From: Hyphomicrobiales bacterium
GTDB lineage: Bacteria; Pseudomonadota; Alphaproteobacteria; Rhizobiales; Xanthobacteraceae
Direction: 5' to 3'
Assembly (NCBI GenBank): GCA_016210825.1
Contig: JACQTM010000322.1
Span: 1 to 10,046, forward strand
DNA: 10,046 nucleotides
In this document: positions 1 through 5,714 of the stretch, in pieces
Position numbering within the stretch: position 1 is the first letter of the stretch
How the letters are laid out: every line of letters starts with the position of its first letter
Program-made: the position numbers and the translations under genes
Notes under the pieces: generated by a model
The model's input: the letters and a program-made list of their open reading frames with translations, nothing else
Told to the model about the DNA's origin: nothing
The model's database searches: none

Positions 1-234
1 CCAGAGCACGTCGCGCCCGCGCATGCGCTCAAAGCGGCAGAGCACGTCCTGGAGCGTGTTGTTGAGCGCGTGCCCCATATGTAGCGAGCCGGTGACGTTC
101 GGTGGCGGGATGACGATGCAATAGGGCTTAGCCTTGGCGCGCTCGGGTCGCCCGGCGCGAAAGGCTTGCGCTTCCTCCCACGCAGCGGCCATGCGCACTT
201 CGACATCGGCAGGCTGGTATGTCTTTTCAATCAT
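1..234 (-). CDS. valS: Valyl-tRNA synthetase, N-terminal 78 residues (cut by window edge)
   Basis: Cytoplasmic class I aminoacyl-tRNA synthetase that charges tRNA-Val with valine. The translation begins MIEKTYQPADVEVR and contains the segment IPPPNVTGSLHMGHALNNT at about residues 43-61. This is the ValS form of the class I HIGH nucleotide-binding motif (HMGH here) with its conserved PPPNVTG lead-in. Only about the first tenth of a protein that is normally near 900 residues is present; the rest lies beyond position 1. The ATG at 234-232 gives the usual short N-terminus before the catalytic core. I see no strong Shine-Dalgarno sequence in front of it. The gene is divergent from the MFS exporter, so its promoter must lie in or near the 235-460 gap. 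Identity is close to certain from the motif. Confidence 0.97.
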   Translation of the reverse strand, partial: MIEKTYQPADVEVRMAAAWEEAQAFRAGRPERAKAKPYCIVIPPPNVTGSLHMGHALNNTLQDVLCRFERMRGRDVLW

Positions 235-258
235 TGTCGTTTCGATTCATTGCGCGGT

Positions 259-287
259 AAAAAGCCCGGCATGCTTCGCCCTGTCAA
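259..287 (-). promoter_or_regulatory. Possible valS promoter
   Basis: On the minus strand a perfect TTGACA (287-282) lies 48 bases upstream of the valS start. The -10 position at 17-18 bases spacing is only a T-rich CTTTTTA, a poor match to TATAAT. The -35 box and its placement make this the best candidate in the gap, but it is inferred from consensus only. Confidence 0.3.
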
Positions 288-303
288 CGTCGGTTGAAAT
301 TTC

Positions 304-326
304 ACCTCCCCCTGCAAGGGGGAGGT
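304..326. repeat. Palindrome with 9-bp arms, rhizobial REP-like element
   Basis: Arms ACCTCCCCC (304-312) and GGGGGAGGT (318-326) are perfectly complementary around a TGCAA loop. The flanking bases reading TCGGCGAGTGACACGAG, followed by a GGTGGGGGTCACC segment, resemble a dispersed intergenic repeat that I remember from Rhizobiales genomes. That family match is from memory and unchecked. The element lies in the 5' region of valS, 70 bases upstream of its start codon. It is the first of four hairpins in this gap. Confidence 0.75.
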
Positions 327-399
327 CGGCGAGTGACACGAGCCTGGTGGGGGTCACCTTCTATGACTAAGGCTTCGACCCCTCCCCGGATCGCCACGC

Positions 400-421
400 G
401 AATACGGGTTTACCCGAATTC
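400..421. repeat. Near-perfect palindrome with 10-bp arms
   Basis: Arms GAAT-A-CGGGT (400-409) and ACCCG-A-ATTC (412-421) pair with a single A.A mismatch around a TT centre. This is the second of four hairpins between valS and the MFS gene. It is close enough to a perfect dyad to be either a protein-binding site or a cruciform/hairpin repeat unit; the sequence alone does not decide. Confidence 0.6.
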
Positions 422-436
422 GCCACCCATAATGAC

Positions 437-460
437 CGAAGTCGGAAACATCCGACTTCG
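437..460. repeat. Perfect hairpin, 10-bp stem with AACA loop
   Basis: CGAAGTCGGA (437-446) and TCCGACTTCG (451-460) are perfectly complementary with a four-base AACA loop. The hairpin ends one base before the ATG at 461 that opens the MFS gene. In mRNA it would occupy the place where a Shine-Dalgarno sequence is expected. Third hairpin of the cluster. Confidence 0.75.
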
Positions 461-1681
461 ATGCGATCCGGCCCTCCCCTTTCAGGGGAGGGAGAAAAGA
501 GTGAAACACCCACGCGCGCGATCGCCTTTCTCGCCGTCGCCGCCTTCGCCAGCCAGGCGATGGTGCGCGTCGCCGACCCGCTGCTGCCGCAGATCGCCGC
601 CGATCTAAGCACGACGGTCGGCGCGGCGTCGGTAATCACCAGCGTCTATGCGCTCGCGCACGGCGCGGCGCAGATATTCGGCATGCCGCTTGGCGACCGG
701 TTTCCGAAATATCCGCTGGTCACCGCGATGTGTGCCTTTTGCGCCATCGCGGTTGTGGCCTGCGGCTTGAGTGGATCGCTCGCGGCGCTTGGCACGGCGC
801 GCCTCGCCTGCGGGCTCCTTGCCGGCACGATCATTCCGCTCGGCATGGCGTTCATCGGCGATACGGTACCCTATGAGCGGCGGCAGCCGGTGCTTGGGCG
901 ATTCCTCGCGGGACAAATTCTCGGCCTCGTTACCGGCCAGATCGTCGGCGGCGTGGTCGGCGACTTTTTTGGCTGGCGCAACGTGTTCTTCCTGATCGCG
1001 GGAATTTTCGTCGCCGCCGACGTGGTGCTGTTCACCGAGCTTATTCGCAACCCGCAAACGCGCACACCGTCGCGGCCGCAAACGGAATCGACCGGCCTGA
1101 TCGCGGATTATTCAATCGTGTTTTCGAGCCCATGGGCGCGCATTATCATACTCGTCTCATTCGTGGAATTTGGGGTGATGTTTGCCGCCTTCGCCTATAT
1201 CGGCGCGGACCTGCATGCACGCGCGGGCCTTGGCTTCAGTGCGGTTGGCGGTGTTCTTGCGGCGTTCGGCGTCGGCGGGCTTGCTTATGTGCTGAGCGTT
1301 CATCTCCTTGTCGCGCGGCTCGGCCAAATCGGGCTCGTTCTCGGCGGCGGCGCGCTTCTCGCCCTCTCATATGTCGCGCTGGCTGTGGCGCCATTGTGGT
1401 GGGTCGCGATCGCGGCGGTCGCGGTCATCGGTCTCGGTTTCCACATGCTGCACAACACGCTGCAGGTGAACGCCACGCAGATGGCGCCGAAGGCACGCGC
1501 AACGGCGATCGGGATATTCTCGGCCGCGCTCTATCTCGGGCAAAGCGCGGGCGTCGCCGCTGCAGCACCGATCGTCGACCGCTTCACGGCGGCGCCGGTC
1601 TTTGTCGCCGTGGCGATCCTGTTTCCCCTGCTCGCGGCATGGTTTGCTTGGCGTCTGGTGCTACAACGGCGCGCGCAATAA
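461..1681 (+). CDS. MFS transporter, probable drug/metabolite exporter (DHA1-like)
   Basis: Inner-membrane major facilitator of 406 residues with about twelve hydrophobic segments, likely a proton-driven exporter. Helix 1 begins near residue 20 (AIAFLAVAAFASQ). FGMPLGDRFPKY (73-84) is the loop 2-3 motif A, and GQILGLVTGQIVGG (151-164) corresponds to the antiporter motif C of helix 5. A basic central loop lies near 195-215, and a second six-helix half follows. Substrate cannot be read from sequence. The start is a problem: in this frame the only standard start between the stop at 368-370 and the middle of helix 1 is ATG 461. That ATG sits between two repeat hairpins, has no evident ribosome-binding site, and gives a first 17 residues that look repeat-derived. 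The gene converges on popZ with 23 bases between them and interrupts the minus-strand run tolC, popZ, valS. Family assignment is firm; start and substrate are not. Confidence 0.88.
   Translation: MRSGPPLSGEGEKSETPTRAIAFLAVAAFASQAMVRVADPLLPQIAADLSTTVGAASVITSVYALAHGAAQIFGMPLGDRFPKYPLVTAMCAFCAIAVVACGLSGSLAALGTARLACGLLAGTIIPLGMAFIGDTVPYERRQPVLGRFLAGQILGLVTGQIVGGVVGDFFGWRNVFFLIAGIFVAADVVLFTELIRNPQTRTPSRPQTESTGLIADYSIVFSSPWARIIILVSFVEFGVMFAAFAYIGADLHARAGLGFSAVGGVLAAFGVGGLAYVLSVHLLVARLGQIGLVLGGGALLALSYVALAVAPLWWVAIAAVAVIGLGFHMLHNTLQVNATQMAPKARATAIGIFSAALYLGQSAGVAAAAPIVDRFTAAPVFVAVAILFPLLAAWFAWRLVLQRRAQ
472..492. repeat. Perfect hairpin, 8-bp stem, inside the start of the MFS gene
   Basis: CCCTCCCC (472-479) and GGGGAGGG (485-492) flank a TTTCA loop. 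The arms resemble those of the 304-326 palindrome, so the two may be the outer ends of one composite repeat. It lies within codons 4-11 of the predicted MFS reading frame, encoding the odd stretch PPLSGEG. Confidence 0.7.
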
Positions 1682-1704
1682 CCGCAATCCTGGGAAGTTT
1701 GCAG

Positions 1705-2457
1705 TCAGCGGCCGCGGGAGACGCGCTCGATCTCGGCGCGCACCAGCCGCTCGACGAGACCCGGGAGATTATCGTCGAGCCAGGACTTGAGCATGGGGCG
1801 GAGCATTTCACGCACCAGATCCTCGAGCGTACGGCCATTTTGCACGAGCACGGTTTGTGCCAGTGCATTGAACGCAGAATCAACGGCCGCCGACGTGCTG
1901 GGAGAGAGCAGCGAGCGGTCGCTTGGGAATTGAGAAAAATGCTGCCGCGCATCTTCAATCGGATCGGATGCGGCCCGGTCCGGAGACGGTGGCGGCGGTG
2001 CTTCCGGTTCGGGATCGGTAAAGACGATATCGGATTGTCCGTCGATGGTGCGGAAATCGGGCGCGGCGGCGGCCGATTCCGGCGACGCCATCGCTTCGGT
2101 GAGATCGAGGATATCGGCGCTGGCCGGCTCGGCAACTGGACTTGCCGCAGTCGACCTCGTGTCCGGGAAAATCGCGTCAAAATCCGACAGCGTTTCTTTT
2201 TCCGCAGGCTTCGGGATCGGCGCAGCGGCAAGAGGCGATGCTGGTGGAACGCGAGGGGCTGTGGCTGCAGGCGGCACGGGCGTCGGTACCGGCCGCTGCG
2301 GCGCCGGGAACGCGACTTTGGGTCCGGGCGGCGGAGCTGGCTGTGGCGGCGGAGCCGCAGCCGGTTTCCCGCCATTGTCGTCATTGGAAATAATCCGCCG
2401 AATGGAGGCCAGAATCTCCTCCATTGAGGGCTCTTGGGCCTTCGCCGGCTGATTCAT
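1705..2457 (-). CDS. popZ: PopZ-like polar organising protein (DUF2497 family)
   Basis: A 250-residue cytoplasmic scaffold-like protein. In Caulobacter, PopZ self-assembles at the cell pole and anchors the centromere and signalling proteins. The N-terminus AKAQEPSMEEILASIRRII (residues 5-23) is the conserved short client-binding helix of the family. The C-terminus from about 190 to 248, including NGRTLEDLVREMLRPMLKSW and AEIERVSR, is the conserved oligomerisation helix region. Between them, residues about 28-170 are rich in Pro, Ala, Asp and Glu and probably disordered, with one short hydrophobic patch, DILDLTEAM (115-123). The whole is longer than Caulobacter PopZ (about 177 residues), the difference lying in the linker. 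I chose ATG 2457 rather than the longer frame opening at 2541 because the family starts just before the EPSMEEI helix and a purine-rich GGACGGGG lies 8 bases upstream. It lies downstream of tolC on the same strand. Confidence 0.92.
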   Translation of the reverse strand: MNQPAKAQEPSMEEILASIRRIISNDDNGGKPAAAPPPQPAPPPGPKVAFPAPQRPVPTPVPPAATAPRVPPASPLAAAPIPKPAEKETLSDFDAIFPDTRSTAASPVAEPASADILDLTEAMASPESAAAAPDFRTIDGQSDIVFTDPEPEAPPPPSPDRAASDPIEDARQHFSQFPSDRSLLSPSTSAAVDSAFNALAQTVLVQNGRTLEDLVREMLRPMLKSWLDDNLPGLVERLVRAEIERVSRGR

Positions 2458-2551
2458 TACCGATACCCCGTCCATACGCATCGGCCACGGGGCAAGCCTG
2501 CGCTCAAGGCGAATCACCCCGCCGATGATTCCATTCGCCAAGCATGGCGCA

Positions 2552-2579
2552 AGTATCGCATGCCGACCAGCGAACGCAA
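2552..2579 (-). promoter_or_regulatory. Possible popZ promoter
   Basis: Minus strand: TTGCGT (2579-2574), a 16-base spacer, then GATACT (2557-2552), about 95 bases upstream of the popZ start. Each box matches the sigma70 consensus only partly, so this is a weak prediction. If real, popZ would not depend on read-through from tolC. Confidence 0.25.
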
Positions 2580-2597
2580 CTGACGCAATGTGGATAC

Positions 2598-2619
2598 GGC
2601 ACGGTATCGACGCCGTGCC
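2598..2619 (-). terminator. Hairpin after tolC, possible weak terminator
   Basis: GGCACGG (2598-2604) and CCGTGCC (2613-2619) form a perfect 7-bp GC-rich stem with an 8-base loop. It starts 13 bases after the tolC stop in the direction of transcription. No T-run follows, so it may only slow transcription or protect the 3' end of the tolC message. Confidence 0.35.
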
Positions 2620-2632
2620 TAGGCCTCGGGGT

Positions 2633-4072
2633 TTATTTACCGTCCGGCGTACGCACGCCGATCCAAGCGTCGCGGATTTGTTGATAGTGAATCATCGGAT
2701 CGTAAAGTGGGACATTGAGCCCGAGCACCGGGATCGAAAGCCGCCCAACCGCCGAGAGCAGCGTATACGAGGCGACGACCCGGTCGCGCTGGGCGGTCAC
2801 CAATGCGACACGGGCATTGACCAAAGCCTGTTGCGCGTTGAGGACATCGAGGGTCGTGCGCTGGCCGACACGCGCTTCCTCGCGTACGCCGTTGAGCGCG
2901 ATCTCGTTGGCCTTCACCTGAGCCGTCGTGGCCTCGATATTCCCCTTCGCGGCTTCAAGCTGCCCCCAGGATTGCACCACGTTTGCCCGGGCCTGATCGC
3001 GATTGACGGCAAGCTCAAGGCGCCGCTGGGTGACTGTTTCCTTGCCTTGACGGATCGTCGAAAACTCCGACCCGCCCTGATAGATCGGAACCGTGATCTG
3101 GCCGAGGACGGAACCCGTCGTGGATTGCAGCGTCGAAAGCGAGCTCTCGTAGCTCTGGGTGAACGATCCGGTCACTGTCACCGTCGGATAGAGTGCACCC
3201 TCGGATACCTTGACCTGCAACGTGGCAACGTCGACGCCATATTGCGCCGCCATCACCGATGGATTTTCGACTTGCCCCTGCGCCACGGCGAGATCGAGCG
3301 TGCGTGGCGAAAGCCGGTCGACTGGGGTTCCTGACGCGAGCTTACCCGCCTCCACGCCAATCACGCGCCGGTATGCGGCCTTCGACGTTATAAAATTAGC
3401 CTGCGCGGTGAGTACGAGCGACTGGCCCGAGGCGAGCGCGGCCTCTGACTGCGCCACGTCGGTGCGCGTGACCTCGCCGACATTGAAGCGATCCTTGGTC
3501 TGGCGCAATTGCTCCTGCAGCACTTCGACGTTGCGTTTCTGCAGATCGAATATCGCGCCGTCACGCAGCACGTTCATGTAAGAGGTGGTGGCGTCGAGCA
3601 GCACCGTTTGCTCGATGACACGTAATGTCTCACGCGCGGCGGAAACTTGACTCTCGGCCTGGCGCGTCCTGTTGGCGGTCTGGAAACCGTTGAAAAGCGT
3701 TTGCGTGGCGGTCACGCCGTAACTATGCGGCGCGTTTTGGCCGCTCGATTCCGAATAAGTGGCCGGACTCGACGACGACGCAGTCGCGGGCGGCTTGAGC
3801 GGACGGGTCGGTGGATTGGTCCGCGATACCGTATCGAGCCATTGGACACCGCCCGTGCCCGTGGCGCTGATCCTCGGCCGGTAACCGGACAGCGCCTGCG
3901 GCACGCCCTCATCGGTCGAGCGAACGAGCGCGCGCTGGGCGTTGATCTGCGGATTGTTCTGATAGGCCTGGATGAGTGCCGTCTCGAGCGTGTCGGCATG
4001 CGCCTCAAGTGTCACGACGGCGAACGCGATCGCCCCCGCCGCGCGAATGACCGTCAGTCCCATTATCGGCAT
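2633..4072 (-). CDS. tolC: TolC-family outer membrane efflux protein
   Basis: Outer membrane channel of type I secretion and tripartite efflux systems, 479 residues, close to the usual 450-490. A signal peptide is visible: MPIMGLTVIRAAGAIAFAVV and then probable cleavage after AHA (residue 26), so the mature protein starts DTLETALIQAYQNNPQ. Two internal structural repeats carry the diagnostic turns FNVGEVTRTDVAQSEA (196-211) and RVGQRTTLDVLNAQQAL (401-417). GYRPRISATG (63-72) and LYPTVTVTGSF (294-304) are the matching beta-strand entries. A Pro/Ser-rich insertion (about 84-113) precedes the segment VTATQTLFNG. I chose ATG 4072 over the longer frame at 4141 because it gives a compact signal peptide and has GGAG 9 bases upstream; ATG 4063 is also possible. 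The pcm-like gene lies 230 bases upstream and popZ downstream. No membrane-fusion or ABC partner is encoded here, so the partner may be the nearby MFS protein or something encoded elsewhere. Confidence 0.95.
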   Translation of the reverse strand: MPIMGLTVIRAAGAIAFAVVTLEAHADTLETALIQAYQNNPQINAQRALVRSTDEGVPQALSGYRPRISATGTGGVQWLDTVSRTNPPTRPLKPPATASSSSPATYSESSGQNAPHSYGVTATQTLFNGFQTANRTRQAESQVSAARETLRVIEQTVLLDATTSYMNVLRDGAIFDLQKRNVEVLQEQLRQTKDRFNVGEVTRTDVAQSEAALASGQSLVLTAQANFITSKAAYRRVIGVEAGKLASGTPVDRLSPRTLDLAVAQGQVENPSVMAAQYGVDVATLQVKVSEGALYPTVTVTGSFTQSYESSLSTLQSTTGSVLGQITVPIYQGGSEFSTIRQGKETVTQRRLELAVNRDQARANVVQSWGQLEAAKGNIEATTAQVKANEIALNGVREEARVGQRTTLDVLNAQQALVNARVALVTAQRDRVVASYTLLSAVGRLSIPVLGLNVPLYDPMIHYQQIRDAWIGVRTPDGK

Positions 4073-4090
4073 TCCCAACCACTCCACGAT

Positions 4091-4110
4091 ATGTGCGTGT
4101 ATGCGCACAT
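4091..4110. promoter_or_regulatory. Inverted repeat in the tolC 5' region, possible operator
   Basis: ATGTGCG (4091-4097) and CGCACAT (4104-4110) are perfectly complementary, with 6 bases between them that allow one more T.G pair. The dyad ends 18 bases before the chosen tolC start, a typical place for a repressor site or a leader hairpin. No regulator gene is present in the window. Confidence 0.4.
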
Positions 4111-4302
4111 AACCATTCTCTCGGTGCGCACGACAACGCATCGAGACGTAAGCCTCAATGTTTTCAAGGATATTGTTACGTGGGGCGGCGAGGTCTTGGA
4201 ACCCCCTAAGCCAATTCGGTTGAAAAAGATCGCCCTTGACACCCTTAGGCTACAGTTCGCGATTTCTACGCAAAATGCGCGATTCCCGGCCGATTGCGCT
4301 GC

Positions 4303-4974
4303 CTAGAACACAAAGCTTTCGGGCTTGGCGAAACCCGGGAGCAGCGGCGCAGCAGCGTCGAATATTGGCCGCCCGCTGAGTTCGCCGCCTGTTGATCTGT
4401 AGAACTTGGCTTTGCTGGCAGGCCCGGAACCTTCCACGCAGACGAGCCGCCCGCCGTCCTTGAGCTGGCCGGCAAAGGTCTCCGGCAAGGTCTCGATCGC
4501 GCCATCAATAAAAATCACGTCGTATGGAGCGCCATTGGGCCATCCCTTTGTGAGCGGTCCGGAAACGACCTCGACACTGCCGATCCCAGCCGCGGCAAGC
4601 CGGTCGCGCGCAATATGCGCAAGCGCCGTATCCTCCTCGAGTGCAACTACCGAGCCAGCAAGCCGACCAAGCAAGGCCGCCGAGTAACCCGTCGCCGCGC
4701 CGACAACGAGGACGCGATCGCCCTCTCCGACCGTCGCTGCCTGTGCGAGCTTCGCAAGCACCATCGGCTTGAGCAGACGGCGCGTCGGACGGCCATCCGG
4801 CGAATGCGCTACGGCTATATGGGTGTCGATATACGCAAGCACGGCCTTGGCGGCAGGCACGAAATGCTCACGCGGCAGCTCGAGCATGATCGCGATGATG
4901 CGCAAATCGGTGACGTCGTTGGTGCGGATCTGCCCGTCGACCATCATCCGCCGTGCAACCTGGAAATCGGTCAT
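4303..4974 (-). CDS. Protein-L-isoaspartate O-methyltransferase-like protein
   Basis: A 223-residue cytoplasmic SAM-dependent methyltransferase fold of the PCMT family, whose classical members methylate isoaspartyl residues for protein repair. The N-terminal helix MVDGQIRTNDVTDLRIIAIM, the strand entry LPREHFVPAA (33-42) and motif I VLVVGAATGYSAALLG (88-103) fit. So do the acidic strand end ALEED (108-112) and DVIFIDGAIETLPE (151-164). The canonical catalytic segment, usually TISQP before the motif I helix, is absent: here the equivalent reads RPTRRLLKPMVLAKLAQA (62-79). The protein may therefore be a divergent subfamily without classical PIMT activity, so I give no gene symbol. ATG 4974 has AGGA 8 bases upstream. 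The gene lies upstream of tolC on the same strand. An 11-bp dyad, TGTCCGGGACA (4990-5000), sits just in front of it. Fold assignment is strong; activity is doubtful. Confidence 0.85.
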   Translation of the reverse strand: MTDFQVARRMMVDGQIRTNDVTDLRIIAIMLELPREHFVPAAKAVLAYIDTHIAVAHSPDGRPTRRLLKPMVLAKLAQAATVGEGDRVLVVGAATGYSAALLGRLAGSVVALEEDTALAHIARDRLAAAGIGSVEVVSGPLTKGWPNGAPYDVIFIDGAIETLPETFAGQLKDGGRLVCVEGSGPASKAKFYRSTGGELSGRPIFDAAAPLLPGFAKPESFVF

Positions 4975-5069
4975 CTGCGATTCCTAAAATGTCCGGGACA
5001 CCGCGGTCGAGGGCAGACATTTGCGACAAGATCGGTGAAAAGGCAAGCAATTGGCAAATCGTCCAATAG

Positions 5070-5098
5070 TTGCCGTTATGACATGGGTCCTCTATATA
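5070..5098 (+). promoter_or_regulatory. Promoter of tRNA-Cys
   Basis: TTGCCG (5070-5075), a 17-base spacer and TATATA (5093-5098) form a good sigma70-type promoter. It lies about 60 bases upstream of the tRNA-Cys gene on the same strand, giving a leader of roughly 55 bases. Confidence 0.55.
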
Positions 5099-5159
5099 CC
5101 CGTGTCGGCATCCGAAGCATCCGGACGTCAATTTCGATACGAGCTGATGCTTTTTCCAC

Positions 5160-5233
5160 GGCCACGTGGCGGAGTGGTTACGCAACGGTCTGCAAAACCG
5201 TGTACGCCGGTTCAATTCCGGCCGTGGCCTCCA
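5160..5233 (+). tRNA. tRNA-Cys (GCA)
   Basis: A complete cloverleaf. Acceptor GGCCACG (5160-5166) pairs with CGTGGCC (5223-5229). The anticodon loop CTGCAAA places GCA at the anticodon, on a stem of ACGGT and ACCGT. The T arm is GCCGG, TTCAATT, CCGGC (5206-5222). The discriminator is T and CCA is encoded (5231-5233). Length is 74 bases. Its own promoter lies upstream; tRNA-Asn follows 180 bases downstream. Confidence 0.97.
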
Positions 5234-5263
5234 GCCTTCGCTGCTTCGCAACTTCGGCTGGCA

Positions 5264-5341
5264 AGCCACCCGCCTTCGCCAAGCTTCGGCGGGCTTGGCT
5301 CGTTGAATCGGGTGCCCGCCGAAGCTTCAGCAAAGGCGGGC
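5264..5341. repeat. GC-rich inverted-repeat element between the two tRNA genes
   Basis: AAGCTTCGGCGGGC (5281-5294) and GCCCGCCGAAGCTT (5314-5327) are a perfect 14-bp inverted pair separated by 19 bases. Each half also forms its own hairpin: CCCGCC (5269-5274) with GGCGGG (5288-5293), and GCCCGCC (5314-5320) with GGCGGGC (5335-5341). Alternative pairings are therefore possible. It resembles the palindromic intergenic repeats of Rhizobiales. In a transcript it could end tRNA-Cys transcription or help its 3' processing, although there is no T-run. Confidence 0.6.
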
Positions 5342-5353
5342 TTCCGAGATGCT

Positions 5354-5381
5354 TTGCAACCGTTAAGCCATTTGTTATAGC
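5354..5381 (+). promoter_or_regulatory. Promoter of tRNA-Asn
   Basis: TTGCAA (5354-5359), a 16-base spacer and TATAGC (5376-5381) lie 32 bases upstream of tRNA-Asn and just after the inverted-repeat element. This suggests the two tRNAs are transcribed separately. Confidence 0.45.
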
Positions 5382-5413
5382 GGGCCGCCGACGCTTCGGG
5401 TGTGTTGCCACGT

Positions 5414-5488
5414 TCCCCGGTAGCTCAGTGGTAGAGCAACCGGCTGTTAACCGGTTGGTCGCTGGTTCGAATCCGGCCCGGGGAGCCA
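5414..5488 (+). tRNA. tRNA-Asn (GTT)
   Basis: A complete cloverleaf. Acceptor TCCCCGG (5414-5420) pairs with CCGGGGA (5478-5484). The D arm is GCTC-AGTGGTA-GAGC. The anticodon loop CTGTTAA gives GTT, on an ACCGG/CCGGT stem. The T arm GCTGG, TTCGAAT, CCGGC has one T.G pair. The discriminator is G and CCA is encoded (5486-5488). Length is 75 bases. A T-rich stretch follows immediately (CTTCTTCGTTTTC), which may help end transcription. Confidence 0.97.
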
Positions 5489-5564
5489 CTTCTTCGTTTT
5501 CATCCGTGCAGTAACTCATCCGCATGATCTGACGAGCTGTCGCGCTCGCAGTTTCGCCGGGGCG

Positions 5565-5598
5565 CGATCACACGGTAGCAATTCGCTCGCCGTGATCG
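5565..5598. repeat. Inverted repeat in the tRNA-Asn to antiporter gap
   Basis: CGATCAC (5565-5571) and GTGATCG (5592-5598) are perfectly complementary around a 20-base loop in which CGG/CCG can pair further with a bulge. It lies downstream of tRNA-Asn and about 120 bases upstream of the NhaD-like gene. No T-run follows. It could be an operator or a weak terminator. Confidence 0.35.
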
Positions 5599-5621
5599 TC
5601 CGGGGATTGAAAGCTTTGTCA

Positions 5622-5661
5622 TCCTCCAAAAATCGGTTCCCACTTTTCGGGGGCATGCTCT
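5622..5661. repeat. Half-copy of a dispersed rhizobial intergenic repeat
   Basis: Read on the minus strand this contains AGAGCATG, then GAAAAGTGGGAACCGATTTT. I recognise it from memory as one half of a repeat common in Rhizobiales genomes, where the full form is a long palindrome that returns to GATCATGCTC. Here the second arm is missing, so it would be a decayed or partial copy. The resemblance needs a database check. Confidence 0.5.
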
Positions 5662-5702
5662 AGGTTGCATCCTTGCCGCTGCATGTTTCCCATGAAAGCG
5701 CC

Positions 5703-5708
5703 AGGAGG
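5703..5708 (+). promoter_or_regulatory. Ribosome-binding site that fixes the NhaD-like start
   Basis: A perfect AGGAGG, six bases before GTG 5715. It selects this GTG over the ATG at 5673, which has no comparable site in front of it. Confidence 0.8.
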
Positions 5709-5714
5709 ATCATC

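Noticed and set aside
1132..2427. Plus-strand open frame of 431 codons across the end of the MFS gene and all of popZ
   Set aside because: The translation is rich in Arg, Gly and Cys with no family motif, and it covers two clearly real genes in other frames; a usual shadow in GC-rich DNA.
2525..3334. Plus-strand open frame of 269 codons antisense to tolC
   Set aside because: Low-complexity basic protein without recognisable motifs, opposite a secure TolC.
5160..5488. tRNA pair as an integration site of a mobile island
   Set aside because: No integrase, no direct repeat of a tRNA 3' end, and no change of base composition next to the tRNAs.
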